Shown here piece by piece: positions 44,248-53,045 of a DNA stretch of 64,000 nucleotides. The position numbers and the translations under genes are program-made. The stretch is from Methylophilus aquaticus (lineage in GTDB: Bacteria > Pseudomonadota > Gammaproteobacteria > Burkholderiales > Methylophilaceae): assembly GCF_030769565.1 (NCBI RefSeq), contig NZ_JAVCAP010000004.1, forward strand, positions 62,001-126,000, written 5' to 3'. Numbering within the stretch: position 1 is the stretch's first letter; the number at the start of each line of letters is the position of its first letter. The notes beneath the pieces were generated by a model. The model was given only the letters and a program-made list of their open reading frames with translations, did not search any database and was not told the DNA's origin.

Positions 44248-47200
44248 ATGCGTATAAAAAAAATAAATAGACAGGCAATGCACTATGCAATTGCCGCAAT
44301 GGGGGTGATATCTGCAATGGAAAGTGTTGCAGATACGCTCAATACCGCGATACCAAAACAGCAGGAGGAATCATTCAGTGTTCCGATTAATGTGGATATC
44401 CCAAAACAGCCTTTGGCAACCTCGCTGCACGCGCTTGGGAAAGCTGCAGGCATGAGCATTTCATTCCCTAATGATCTGGTATCCGGTAAAACCGCGCCCG
44501 AAGTGCGTGGTCGCATGTCCCGTAAAGAGGCTTTGCAACGGCTTCTTGATACCAGTGGACTAGTGCCAAAAATTGAAGGCGAGAACGTCTACATTCAAAA
44601 GGCTCCTCCAAAGGTTGAGGATAAAAGTGTGAATGTTGAAAAGGTTGAAGTACGCGCCAAGCGGTTTTATGAGATTGGCCCGCTGCCTGGTTTGGCGCTC
44701 ACTAAAGATGAAATCCCTGGCAACGTACAGAGTATTTCAGCTAAAGAAATCAAAGAGGCGCATTCGTTAAGCATTACTGACTTGATGAACCGCAAGCTGC
44801 AATCAGTGACGGTCAATGACTACCAAGGCAACCCATTCCAAATGGATGTGCAATATCGTGGTTTTACGGCAGGTCCGCAAATTGGTACTCCGCAAGGCTT
44901 AAGCGTATTCTTGGACGGGATTCGTATGAACGAACCGTTTGGTGATGTTGTGAACTGGGACATGATCCCAATGAATGCGCTTGCTGGTGTTGATGTGTTT
45001 CCTGGTTCAAATCCTATTTTTGGTTTGAATACTTTGGGCGGTGCATTTGCCATGAAGACTAAGGATGGGTTTAACAATGCTGGTGCAGATGCGGAAGTAT
45101 TGACGGGTTCTTATGGACGTAAGTATCTGCAGGCAGAGGCGGGCTGGAATAACGGTACAGTAGGGTTGTTCGGCGCAGGTAATTTCTTTATGGAGGATGG
45201 CTGGCGTAATAATTCTCCAAGTAAGGTAAATCAGTTTTTCGGTAAGGCAAGTTATCGTGGAGATAAGCTTGATCTTAATTTAAGTACCTTATGGGTTGGT
45301 ACTGACTTGACTGGGAATGGTTTAGTCCCGACTAACTTTTATGAGCAGGATCGACGAAGTAATTTTACAAGTCCAGACGAGACAAAAAACCGACTGTCAC
45401 AGTTTCAGCTATCGGGAAGCTACTTTGTAAACGACACCTTTACTGTAACGGGGCAGGTTTATCGCAGAAATAGTAAGCGCCATCAAAATAACGCCGATGT
45501 TTACACTGACTATGGTAATCAGGCGGTCAGTCAGAACTTTGCCGCTGGAGATCAATACACGTGCTTATTTGAAAGTAACAATCAATATGGTATTCCGGAC
45601 TATATTGTTATTGATATCCCCAATCCTAATGATTTTAGTTCCAGTCCTTTTTTGGCAGAGTTGTTCAATAATGGAAATGCAGATTATTCGTTGTTAGGGG
45701 ATCAAGATTTACCAGATTATATTGAGGCTCTAGCAAAAGACCAGTTTGCTTACAATGCAAATACAACTCAATATGTTTATCAAAATAAATTTCCCACATT
45801 TAATGAGTTTAATGGGCCTGAAGAATCCTATTCTAATTTTGAAGTTTCCTACCTGATCAATACAGTTCAGTTTGGATATAACAATGCTGTTTCTGATATG
45901 GCGGGTTTTGGCGTTGACTACGGTATCTTTACGGGTATCGCGAACACTTACTATTACACCCCAGATGGTGCCAAGCACGTTATTGCTTTTAAACAGGCAA
46001 TCAATGGAACCAACTGCCAAAATACTCAATTAAATGCGAATGCGAATGTTGGTATTGCCTACAACCTTTTACTGGATCCCGTTACCAATAAGCCGGTAGC
46101 GGTGGATGGTCTTTATGATGGAAAAAGTGGATATGTTGAGGGAGTACCCACAGCTGTCATTACAGATAGTCGTATCAACCAAAAGGTCGATGGTGCGTCT
46201 TTCCAGTTAAACTGGAATCTCGAAAAGCACAAATTCATGATGGGTGCTTCGATTGATAAAAATTATGCAGAATATAATAATTCCCAACAGCTGGGCTTCT
46301 TTGATGCACAGCGTAATGGCACACTTGATCCCGATCGTGCATTAGATATTTACGCAGCTGCGGATGTCCCAATCAGAAATAATAATTTTGATGGCACTTC
46401 AATCACCAAAAGTTTATATGCAAGCGAAACCTGGACACCAATTGACACTGTTCATGTGACAGGAGCTATGCGTTATAACGAAACGCAAGTACGCAATACA
46501 CTCGCAGCAAGAGATTATGGCCAATCGGAAATTAATCTTTCTGGATTCCTAAACGCACCAAATGAATTCGATGTGTGCCCAGTTGGGATGTCAATAGCAG
46601 ATTGTTTGGTCAGCATCCCAACAGGTTATCGCACGCCATTTGTAGATAATATTCTTCCACCCGAAACCGAGAGGTTTTCTTACTACTCTTTAAACCCATC
46701 ACTAGGTGCAACTTGGCAAGCCCAGGAAAATTTAAATTTATATGCAAATTGGTCTCAAGGTACACGAACACCAAGTGTCATTGAACTTGGTTGTGCTCTT
46801 GATAAAACACCTTATACCACCGATAGTGGCTTGACTATTCCTCGAAGTGTTGCGTTGGGACGCTCCTGTCAATTACCAAGCACATTGGCAGGCGACCCTT
46901 ACTTGCCACAAGTAAAAGCTGAAACATTCGATTTTGGCGCACGTGGCCGTTTAGCTGATAAATTTGAATGGAACTTGGGTTACTACCGTACCGAACTCAA
47001 AGACGATATTTACCTGGTGACTTACAACACCAACCAAAACTTTTTTGACAGCATTGGTAAGACGCGTCGCCAAGGGGTTGAGATGGGACTTAAAGGCGAC
47101 TTGGGTAGAGCGCGCTTCAGTTTAAATTACTCAATGACTGATGCGAAATTTCGTAGCTCGTTCATCACGGGTAGCGCCTCGAATAGTGCTGCAACTCCTC

Positions 47201-47769
47201 AGTTCGTTTCCGGTGGAGATGTTTTAGGAGGGCTTATTGAGGTCGAGCCTGGCGACCGTATCCCTGGTGTACCTTTACATAACCTTAATGCAAACTTTAG
47301 TTTTGATGTTACTCCAGAATGGACGGTTGGTTTAGGCGCTGTGCTGCATTCTTGGTCTTATCTGCGAGGTAATGAAAATAATGAACATCGCGAAGGTGTG
47401 GCAAGACCAGTAATCATAAGGACATTTAATCCCGATGGGACTTTTAACAGTTTCCAGACAGCGTATCGCCAGCCAACTACTAATCCCGGAAAAATCCCTG
47501 GGTATGCAGTATTCAATTTTCAAACTAGTTACAAACTGAGTAAAGAGTGGACAGCAAACTTACTCATCAACAATCTATTTAATCGAGAGTATTTCAGTGC
47601 AGGCCGTTTAGGGGTGAACCCATTTTCACCAAGTATTAATGGTGCCATTGGACCTGACGGATATAACCACAATTCCGGCGACTGGTTAACTACCAATTTT
47701 GTTGCTCCAGGCGCGCCAAGAGGTATTTGGTTTAGCTTGAACTGGCACTTTGTGCCGGATAAACAATAG
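44248..47769 (+). CDS. Very large TonB-dependent transducer with STN signalling domain
   Basis: Outer-membrane receptor of about 1173 aa. A signal peptide ends near residue 29. The STN domain (about 43-116, INVDIPKQPLATSLHALGKAAG) binds the FecR partner. The plug follows (about 135-275, SVFLDGIRMNEPFGDV and GSNPIFGLNTLGGAFAMKT), then a 22-strand barrel ending GIWFSLNWHF-type. It is far larger than FecA (about 775 aa) or HasR (about 900 aa). Much of the excess lies at about residues 410-630 in one or two extended outer loops encoded by AT-rich DNA. Three cysteine pairs fall in predicted outer loops. GGAGGAGA before ATG 44248 decides the start over ATG 44233. The substrate is unknown. Confidence 0.92.
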   Translation: MRIKKINRQAMHYAIAAMGVISAMESVADTLNTAIPKQQEESFSVPINVDIPKQPLATSLHALGKAAGMSISFPNDLVSGKTAPEVRGRMSRKEALQRLLDTSGLVPKIEGENVYIQKAPPKVEDKSVNVEKVEVRAKRFYEIGPLPGLALTKDEIPGNVQSISAKEIKEAHSLSITDLMNRKLQSVTVNDYQGNPFQMDVQYRGFTAGPQIGTPQGLSVFLDGIRMNEPFGDVVNWDMIPMNALAGVDVFPGSNPIFGLNTLGGAFAMKTKDGFNNAGADAEVLTGSYGRKYLQAEAGWNNGTVGLFGAGNFFMEDGWRNNSPSKVNQFFGKASYRGDKLDLNLSTLWVGTDLTGNGLVPTNFYEQDRRSNFTSPDETKNRLSQFQLSGSYFVNDTFTVTGQVYRRNSKRHQNNADVYTDYGNQAVSQNFAAGDQYTCLFESNNQYGIPDYIVIDIPNPNDFSSSPFLAELFNNGNADYSLLGDQDLPDYIEALAKDQFAYNANTTQYVYQNKFPTFNEFNGPEESYSNFEVSYLINTVQFGYNNAVSDMAGFGVDYGIFTGIANTYYYTPDGAKHVIAFKQAINGTNCQNTQLNANANVGIAYNLLLDPVTNKPVAVDGLYDGKSGYVEGVPTAVITDSRINQKVDGASFQLNWNLEKHKFMMGASIDKNYAEYNNSQQLGFFDAQRNGTLDPDRALDIYAAADVPIRNNNFDGTSITKSLYASETWTPIDTVHVTGAMRYNETQVRNTLAARDYGQSEINLSGFLNAPNEFDVCPVGMSIADCLVSIPTGYRTPFVDNILPPETERFSYYSLNPSLGATWQAQENLNLYANWSQGTRTPSVIELGCALDKTPYTTDSGLTIPRSVALGRSCQLPSTLAGDPYLPQVKAETFDFGARGRLADKFEWNLGYYRTELKDDIYLVTYNTNQNFFDSIGKTRRQGVEMGLKGDLGRARFSLNYSMTDAKFRSSFITGSASNSAATPQFVSGGDVLGGLIEVEPGDRIPGVPLHNLNANFSFDVTPEWTVGLGAVLHSWSYLRGNENNEHREGVARPVIIRTFNPDGTFNSFQTAYRQPTTNPGKIPGYAVFNFQTSYKLSKEWTANLLINNLFNREYFSAGRLGVNPFSPSINGAIGPDGYNHNSGDWLTTNFVAPGAPRGIWFSLNWHFVPDKQ

Positions 47770-47861
47770 CGGGAAAAGTCCTGATGAAACTTTGGCTTAG
47801 TTTATTTAACGTTACCAAACTCTTAGGTGAACAAAGAAATTAACGAATGGTAGTAAATGGT

Positions 47862-47976
47862 GCATTTGTGGTTAGCCACACTAATGTATTAATACAAGAA
47901 TTCGACTGCAACTGACTTAGCGCTTACAAGGAACTAAAAGAGTTGTGGTGAATTGGTGTCGGGCAGCCACAAATGC
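47862..47976. repeat. Inverted repeat and hairpins upstream of the 327-aa protein gene
   Basis: GCATTTGTGG (47862-47871) and CCACAAATGC (47967-47976) are perfect 10-base inverted copies 95 bases apart. Inside them TGTGG-TTAG-CCACA (47867-47880) forms a short hairpin, and TTGTGG near 47943 can also pair with the right copy. The 237-base gap holds no gene that I can see; alternative pairing could regulate the secreted-protein gene. Confidence 0.45.
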
Positions 47977-48006
47977 CCGCTTATTTTAACTCTTTAGGAG
48001 ATAACA

Positions 48007-48990
48007 ATGAAAGCTTCTACATTAAGGTTAGCGGTTTTGGGCATTTTTGGTGTTGTTTATTCGCAAGCCATGGCAGGATTTGAATCAATTCCAACCACCA
48101 CGCCAATTACCATTTCTGGAGGGACGACAGCTTATATTATTTGTAATCCTACCGGAGATTTCGGTTCAGGTTCTGGTAGTGGCGCAAGTGTAAAGAATCC
48201 GACGACGTCTCCAGATAATGCCTGCTACATCAGTCCTGCTCCAACGACGGATTTAACTGCACCAATTTCTGGATTTAGTCTAGTGAGTACTGCAAATCGC
48301 CAGGTAACATTGAACAATACCTACTCAGGTAATACGAATAAAAATATTGGCACTTTACTTGATGTTGTCTGGCGGAATGCTGCACAAACAGAATGCATCT
48401 ATGGCATGAAATTTACTGCCAATACAACAGATTACAATACTGGTAATGCTGGCAATCAATATTTTGAAGCAAATGGCATTGCGCGTGGTGGTTTTGTTGA
48501 TACATCTACGAGTACCGCAAGAACAGTGGAGGTAGCATACTCTCGTTCATCTAGTACAGCTGATGTTGTTTATCGTGCAGGCCGCACATTCACCTCAGTC
48601 CAACATCGCCCTGGAGATGTAGCACAACCTTTAACGGGTTTGGGTTCTAGCCCTTCAATTAATGGTCTAGATTCTTGGCCTGGTTCAGCTAGCGCTGCTC
48701 AACAGCAAGCTGATCTAAACTCTAATTGGGTAGAGTTTACAACTGATGTTAATGCTCGTGACGATGATGGGTCTACAACGGCAAGTTCTGCAATGTTTTA
48801 TGTGAAAACTTCTTGTTCATCAGCGGCACCCACAGCAGTAGCAAATGCGATCCGTTTACGCCAAACCTTCCAAGAACAAAGTACTGATGGCGCCAATCCA
48901 GCGGCGAATCAACGCTTTATTGAGGTGCCTGTAACTGGTTTTGTGCCTCCGAATGGGGCTGTAACTCCAACACCAACATCACCTTATTAA
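48007..48990 (+). CDS. Sec-exported protein of unknown family, candidate receptor ligand
   Basis: 327 aa. A signal peptide (KASTLRLAVLGIFGVVYSQAMA, about 23 residues) is followed by a Ser/Thr/Gly/Asn-rich chain predicted to be mostly beta. Four cysteines remain in the mature part (ICNP, ACYI, ECIY, SCSS), enough for two disulfides. The C-terminus is Pro/Thr-rich (PPNGAVTPTPTSPY) with no sorting motif that I know. I do not recognise the family. AGGAG lies six bases before the ATG. It stands between the transducer and the RTX gene, which makes it a candidate ligand or surface partner of the receptor. The signal peptide rules out type I export; type II export or outer-membrane residence are open. 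Confidence 0.75.
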   Translation: MKASTLRLAVLGIFGVVYSQAMAGFESIPTTTPITISGGTTAYIICNPTGDFGSGSGSGASVKNPTTSPDNACYISPAPTTDLTAPISGFSLVSTANRQVTLNNTYSGNTNKNIGTLLDVVWRNAAQTECIYGMKFTANTTDYNTGNAGNQYFEANGIARGGFVDTSTSTARTVEVAYSRSSSTADVVYRAGRTFTSVQHRPGDVAQPLTGLGSSPSINGLDSWPGSASAAQQQADLNSNWVEFTTDVNARDDDGSTTASSAMFYVKTSCSSAAPTAVANAIRLRQTFQEQSTDGANPAANQRFIEVPVTGFVPPNGAVTPTPTSPY

Positions 48991-49011
48991 CATTGGTAAT
49001 TAACTAAATCA

Positions 49012-49041
49012 GCTGGATAAAGTGATGTTGCTTTATCCAGC
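49012..49041 (+). terminator. Perfect hairpin between the 327-aa gene and the RTX gene
   Basis: 11-bp perfect stem GCTGGATAAAG/CTTTATCCAGC with an eight-base loop, 21 bases after the stop codon. No T run follows, so partial termination or 3'-end protection of the upstream message is more likely than full termination. Confidence 0.55.
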
Positions 49042-49083
49042 CAAATAATACTTTGGGTATTTAATTAATTAAGGAGTCATGAA

Positions 49084-51267
49084 ATGGCTATTAAAGTTTT
49101 TAATGCAACTGATATTTCATATGAGGGTGGCGCAGGAAATGATGTGATTATTGGTAATGAGTTAGACAACACTATCACTGATCTTGGCGGTACAAACGTG
49201 ATTCTTGCTGGAGCTGGTAATGACACCGTTATTACCTCAGATGGTGATGACGTGATACTTGGTCAAGCAGGTGATGACATCATCGTTGCGGGGAACGGCA
49301 ATAATGCAGTTTCTGGTGGAGATGGAATTGACTATATTCAAACCGGGGATGGAAATGACATTATCAGTGGAGGCAATGGTGACGATGTAATCTTTGCTGG
49401 TGATGGTGATGATATTTTGATCGGAGGTGAAGGTTTTGATTATATTGAAGGTCAAGGATCGACATTGGGTGATGAAGATGTTGATGGAAATATTTACTTT
49501 GCCACTTCAAACGATATTTTGGTTGGAGGAAGCGGCAACGATAGCTTTGTCATTGGTGATGAAGAAGAGTCTGAGTCAATACTTATTGTAGGTGGTGTAT
49601 CAGGCTTGGATAATAATGGCGAGGCTGCTCGCTATGTAGATTTGAGTGAAGAAGAAGAGGAAGAAGAGGAAGGCGGCGAAGAAGAGGGTGCGCTCTTCGG
49701 TTTTGATACAGTAACAAATCAATTTGTCGAAATTGAAGATCAGGAGATGTCTGAAGAGGCAGAAACTGATGTTCGCTTGAATATTGTTACTCGCCCAGGG
49801 TCTTCAGCAATTAGCACGTTTGCCACAACGATTGCTGGATACAACGCAGTTGATACACTTGAGTTTACTAAGTCGGGTGAATTTGAGGGGCTTGCATTTA
49901 CAGGTATTGAGCGTATCGAGTTGGCAAGTGGTGTCAATATCACACTGTCTGCTGAGCAATTGGAAGCAAACGGTGAGTCACTCAGTTTAGGCTTCTTGAA
50001 TCCAGGTACCCATATTTATGGTGTTGCTGGTGGTCCAAGCGAGTCTGTCACCATTGAGCTTGAGTTTGAGGAGGCAGAGTTTGAGCCTAGCGATACTATT
50101 GTAGGTGCTGTGGAAGTTGAGTATGACAAAGCATCCATCGAATTTGACGATTACTCAGTTGCAAATCTGTTCCACAATGTAGACATTATCTACGATGCTT
50201 CAGAAGGTGAAGAAGGTAGCTTCACTCGCATTGACGGCGCTAACGAAGGCAGCGATGCGCATGAAATCGTATTGGGTAGCGAAGGCGTGGATTACGCGAC
50301 CATGCGTTTAGGTGATGACACAGTCTACGGCAACGGCGGCAATGACTTGCTGATTGGTCATGGCGGTGCTGATTATCTGGATGGTGGCGAAGGCGATGAC
50401 ATTTTTGTGATCGGCGGGTTTGGCAGTGGTGTGCAAGGTACGACATCTAAAGCAGATGACGGTAACAAAGAGTGGATCGCGACTGGCGCTACACACGATG
50501 TAATCGTGGGTGGTGACGGCGTGGATACTTTGCGTATTACTACCGGCATTGGCGCTAACACCAAAGCTAACGGGACTGTGGTGCTCAACAATGACAACTT
50601 CCAATCTATGGAAGTCGTGCAAGTGGGCGGTACGGTGGGTCGCTTGAATGTAGAAAATACAGACTTGCAATTGTTGAACGATCACTACTACTTTAAAGCT
50701 AATGGCACTGTATCGGATCTTTCCAACACCCTGGGTAACAACAGCGGCACCATCAACAATGTAGTCGTTGATGCTTCTGGCGTGACCACCAATGGTCTGC
50801 GTTTTGAAGGCAATGCGAACCAGCAGACTTTTATTGGTACCACCAAAGCTGATGTGTTTGTGGGCAATGGCGGTAACGATACGTTGACTGGCGGTGGCGG
50901 TAAGGATACGTTTGTCTTCGGTAAAGTGTATGAGGAAGTGGTCACCGGTTCTTCAACCACTGTGCAGACTTACACAGACACTGCATTCAACCTGACTGGT
51001 GTAGATACCATCACTGACTTCAGCCGTGGCAACGACAAAATCGAATTGCACCTGGATCAGTACAGTCAGTTGGCAGGGTTTAACAGCAGCATGCTGCGTG
51101 TGAACTCAACGGGTACACCGACAGATGCCAATGACTACCTGGTTTACAACACAACTACTAAAACACTCAGCTATGACGCTGATGGTAATGGTGGCGGTGC
51201 GAAGGTAGATATTGCCATTCTGACTGGTGTGAATACATTGTCTACTTCTGACTTTGTGATCGTCTAA
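49084..51267 (+). CDS. RTX calcium-binding protein, predicted type I secretion substrate
   Basis: 727 aa, no cysteine, no signal peptide, very acidic. RTX nonapeptides (GGxGxDxxx pattern) form an N-terminal block at residues 15-157, which is unusual, since RTX blocks normally sit near the C-terminus. A run of eight Glu then GG then three Glu occupies 189-201. Smaller RTX blocks are at about 397-443 and 583-618. The end, DTITDFSRGNDKIELHLDQY to STSDFVIV, is the C-terminal domain and hydrophobic-tail signal typical of type I substrates. No enzymatic or pore-forming domain is seen, so it may be a binding or surface-layer-like protein. AAGGAG precedes the ATG. The first kilobase is AT-richer than the rest, which suggests a mosaic origin. 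Confidence 0.88.
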   Translation: MAIKVFNATDISYEGGAGNDVIIGNELDNTITDLGGTNVILAGAGNDTVITSDGDDVILGQAGDDIIVAGNGNNAVSGGDGIDYIQTGDGNDIISGGNGDDVIFAGDGDDILIGGEGFDYIEGQGSTLGDEDVDGNIYFATSNDILVGGSGNDSFVIGDEEESESILIVGGVSGLDNNGEAARYVDLSEEEEEEEEGGEEEGALFGFDTVTNQFVEIEDQEMSEEAETDVRLNIVTRPGSSAISTFATTIAGYNAVDTLEFTKSGEFEGLAFTGIERIELASGVNITLSAEQLEANGESLSLGFLNPGTHIYGVAGGPSESVTIELEFEEAEFEPSDTIVGAVEVEYDKASIEFDDYSVANLFHNVDIIYDASEGEEGSFTRIDGANEGSDAHEIVLGSEGVDYATMRLGDDTVYGNGGNDLLIGHGGADYLDGGEGDDIFVIGGFGSGVQGTTSKADDGNKEWIATGATHDVIVGGDGVDTLRITTGIGANTKANGTVVLNNDNFQSMEVVQVGGTVGRLNVENTDLQLLNDHYYFKANGTVSDLSNTLGNNSGTINNVVVDASGVTTNGLRFEGNANQQTFIGTTKADVFVGNGGNDTLTGGGGKDTFVFGKVYEEVVTGSSTTVQTYTDTAFNLTGVDTITDFSRGNDKIELHLDQYSQLAGFNSSMLRVNSTGTPTDANDYLVYNTTTKTLSYDADGNGGGAKVDIAILTGVNTLSTSDFVIV

Positions 51268-51272
51268 TCACG

Positions 51273-51305
51273 ATATTGGCAAGCGGCTAACCCCGCTTGC
51301 CATAT
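51273..51305 (+). terminator. Attenuator-like hairpin between RTX gene and exporter genes
   Basis: Perfect nine-bp stem GGCAAGCGG/CCGCTTGCC extended by ATAT/ATAT across a one-base bulge. It begins six bases past the RTX stop. It would let part of the transcripts end here, giving more substrate than exporter. Confidence 0.55.
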
Positions 51306-51332
51306 TCCTATGCTGAATTTTTTGTCGTGAGT

Positions 51333-53045
51333 ATGTTGTCCCAAGTTGAAACCATTAAACAGGCGTTGCCTGCGCTTTGGCCTGTCTGGCGCAAAGTGTG
51401 GTTGTTTGGTGTTGTCACCCATTTGCTGGTGCTGGTGCCTTCGTGGTACATGCTGGAAGTGTATGACCGCGTCATTAACAGCCGCAATCTTTCTACTTTA
51501 TTCATGCTGACATTGCTGGCGGTATTCGCTTACCTGGTGATGGAAGCCCTCGAGTGGCAGCGCAGGACTTTGTTGCAGCGTGGCGCACAGCGCTTTGAGC
51601 AGCTGTTGCAGCAACGCGTGTTTGAGCGCACGTTTGCCTCCAAACTTTCCATGCATGAGTTTCCTGCACAGCAGGTATTTTCTGATTTTTCGGTGCTGAA
51701 GAATACCTTGCATTCTTCAGCATTTCTGGGCCTGATCGATGCCCCTTTCTGTTTGATATTCCTGTTTGCCGTGTTCTGGATACACCCCGCGCTGGGCATG
51801 CTGACCTTGCTGGGGCTGGCCGTGCAGCTGGTGTTGACCATGCATAACCAGGCCGGTGTGACGCCGCTGATGCAGGCGGCCAACCAGCATGCGATGGAGT
51901 CCCAGCGGTATTTTTCCAGCGTCAGTCGCCATCATGAAGTGGTGAGTGCCATGCAGATGCTGGCACCGATTGAGCAGCGCTGGTTGCACAGTCAGCACGG
52001 TTTTTTGTGGCAACAGGCACAGGCTTCCGAGCTGGCGGGCAAACATGCTGCGCTGTCACGCTTGTTGCAAACCCTGCAAACCAGTCTGATTCTGGGGCTG
52101 GCCTGTTACTTGGTGATTGGTGGTGAGCTGGCGCAAGGCGGGGCCATGATGATTGTGGCTTCGATTCTGGCTGCACGTGCACTCTCTCCGCTGGTACAAC
52201 TGGTCGGCCACTGGAAAACTTTTGAGCAGGCTTGGGTGGCGTATGGCCGTATTGAAAGCCTGCTGGCGGTGCCTGCGCGTCCGCGTAGCGGGCTGGTGTT
52301 GCCTCCGCCCACCGGTGAAATCAGTGTGGAGCAACTGGCGTATGCCATTCCGCAACCCGGCAAAGCCACGCAGGAGGCGTTTATTCGCCAGGTGCAGTTC
52401 AAGCTGTCTGCCGGTCAGGTGCTGGTGGTGGCTGGGGCTTCAGCTTCCGGCAAAAGCACCTTGGCCAAACTGCTGGTGGGGCTGCTGGCGCCGACCAGTG
52501 GCCGTGTGCGCTATGACGGTGTGGATGTCTATGGCTGGGATAAAACCCAGCTGGGGCCTTATGTTGGGTATCTGGCCCAAGAGGTCGATGTGTTTGACGG
52601 TAGCCTGCGCGAGAATATTTGCCGGTTTGCCACGCCGGACCCGGATGCGCTGGACGAGGTGATTGCGCTACTGGGCATGCATGACTGGGTGGATCAGTTG
52701 CCGCAGGGCTTGCACACCCTGTTGGGCCGCGAGGGCCTGTACTTGTCCGGGGGCGAAAAACAACTGCTGGGGCTGGCGCGTGCCCTGTATGGCAAGCCGC
52801 GCATTGTGGTGCTCGACGAGCCGAATGCCAATCTGGATAGCGCTGCCGAACGTGCCTTGCTGCAAGCCATCATGCGCATGAAGCAGCAGGGGACTACCTT
52901 TGTTGTGATCAGCCATTTGCAGCATGTGCTGAATGTGGCTGACTGGATGCTGGTGCTGGCGCAAGGCCAGATGTTGCGTTATGGCAAACCTAAAGAGGTG
53001 CTGGCCAGTTTTCAGGCGGATGCCGGAAAGGCGGTGCATCAATGA
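51333..53045 (+). CDS. Type I secretion ABC transporter, first of two (PrtD family)
   Basis: Inner-membrane exporter, about 570 aa: six-helix membrane domain beginning VVTHLLVLVPSWYMLEVYDR, then an ATPase. Walker A is GASASGKST (near 367), the Q-loop is GYLAQEV, the signature is LSGGE (near 471), Walker B is VVLDEPN (near 492) and the switch His is in VVISHLQH. No C39 peptidase domain, as usual for RTX exporters. Start uncertain: ATG 51333, or GTG 51327; no good ribosome site. Its stop overlaps the next exporter start (ATGA), so the two are made together, probably as a heterodimer. Confidence 0.92.
   Translation: MLSQVETIKQALPALWPVWRKVWLFGVVTHLLVLVPSWYMLEVYDRVINSRNLSTLFMLTLLAVFAYLVMEALEWQRRTLLQRGAQRFEQLLQQRVFERTFASKLSMHEFPAQQVFSDFSVLKNTLHSSAFLGLIDAPFCLIFLFAVFWIHPALGMLTLLGLAVQLVLTMHNQAGVTPLMQAANQHAMESQRYFSSVSRHHEVVSAMQMLAPIEQRWLHSQHGFLWQQAQASELAGKHAALSRLLQTLQTSLILGLACYLVIGGELAQGGAMMIVASILAARALSPLVQLVGHWKTFEQAWVAYGRIESLLAVPARPRSGLVLPPPTGEISVEQLAYAIPQPGKATQEAFIRQVQFKLSAGQVLVVAGASASGKSTLAKLLVGLLAPTSGRVRYDGVDVYGWDKTQLGPYVGYLAQEVDVFDGSLRENICRFATPDPDALDEVIALLGMHDWVDQLPQGLHTLLGREGLYLSGGEKQLLGLARALYGKPRIVVLDEPNANLDSAAERALLQAIMRMKQQGTTFVVISHLQHVLNVADWMLVLAQGQMLRYGKPKEVLASFQADAGKAVHQ

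Noticed and set aside
48007-48990. The 327-aa protein as a HasA haemophore
   Set aside because: It has a Sec signal peptide and cysteines, whereas HasA has neither, and no HasA-like haem ligands can be placed.
49084-51267. RTX protein as a pore-forming toxin, protease or bacteriocin
   Set aside because: No HExxH zinc site, no hydrophobic pore region, no acylation partner gene and no immunity-like gene are present; only the export and calcium-binding parts are recognised.
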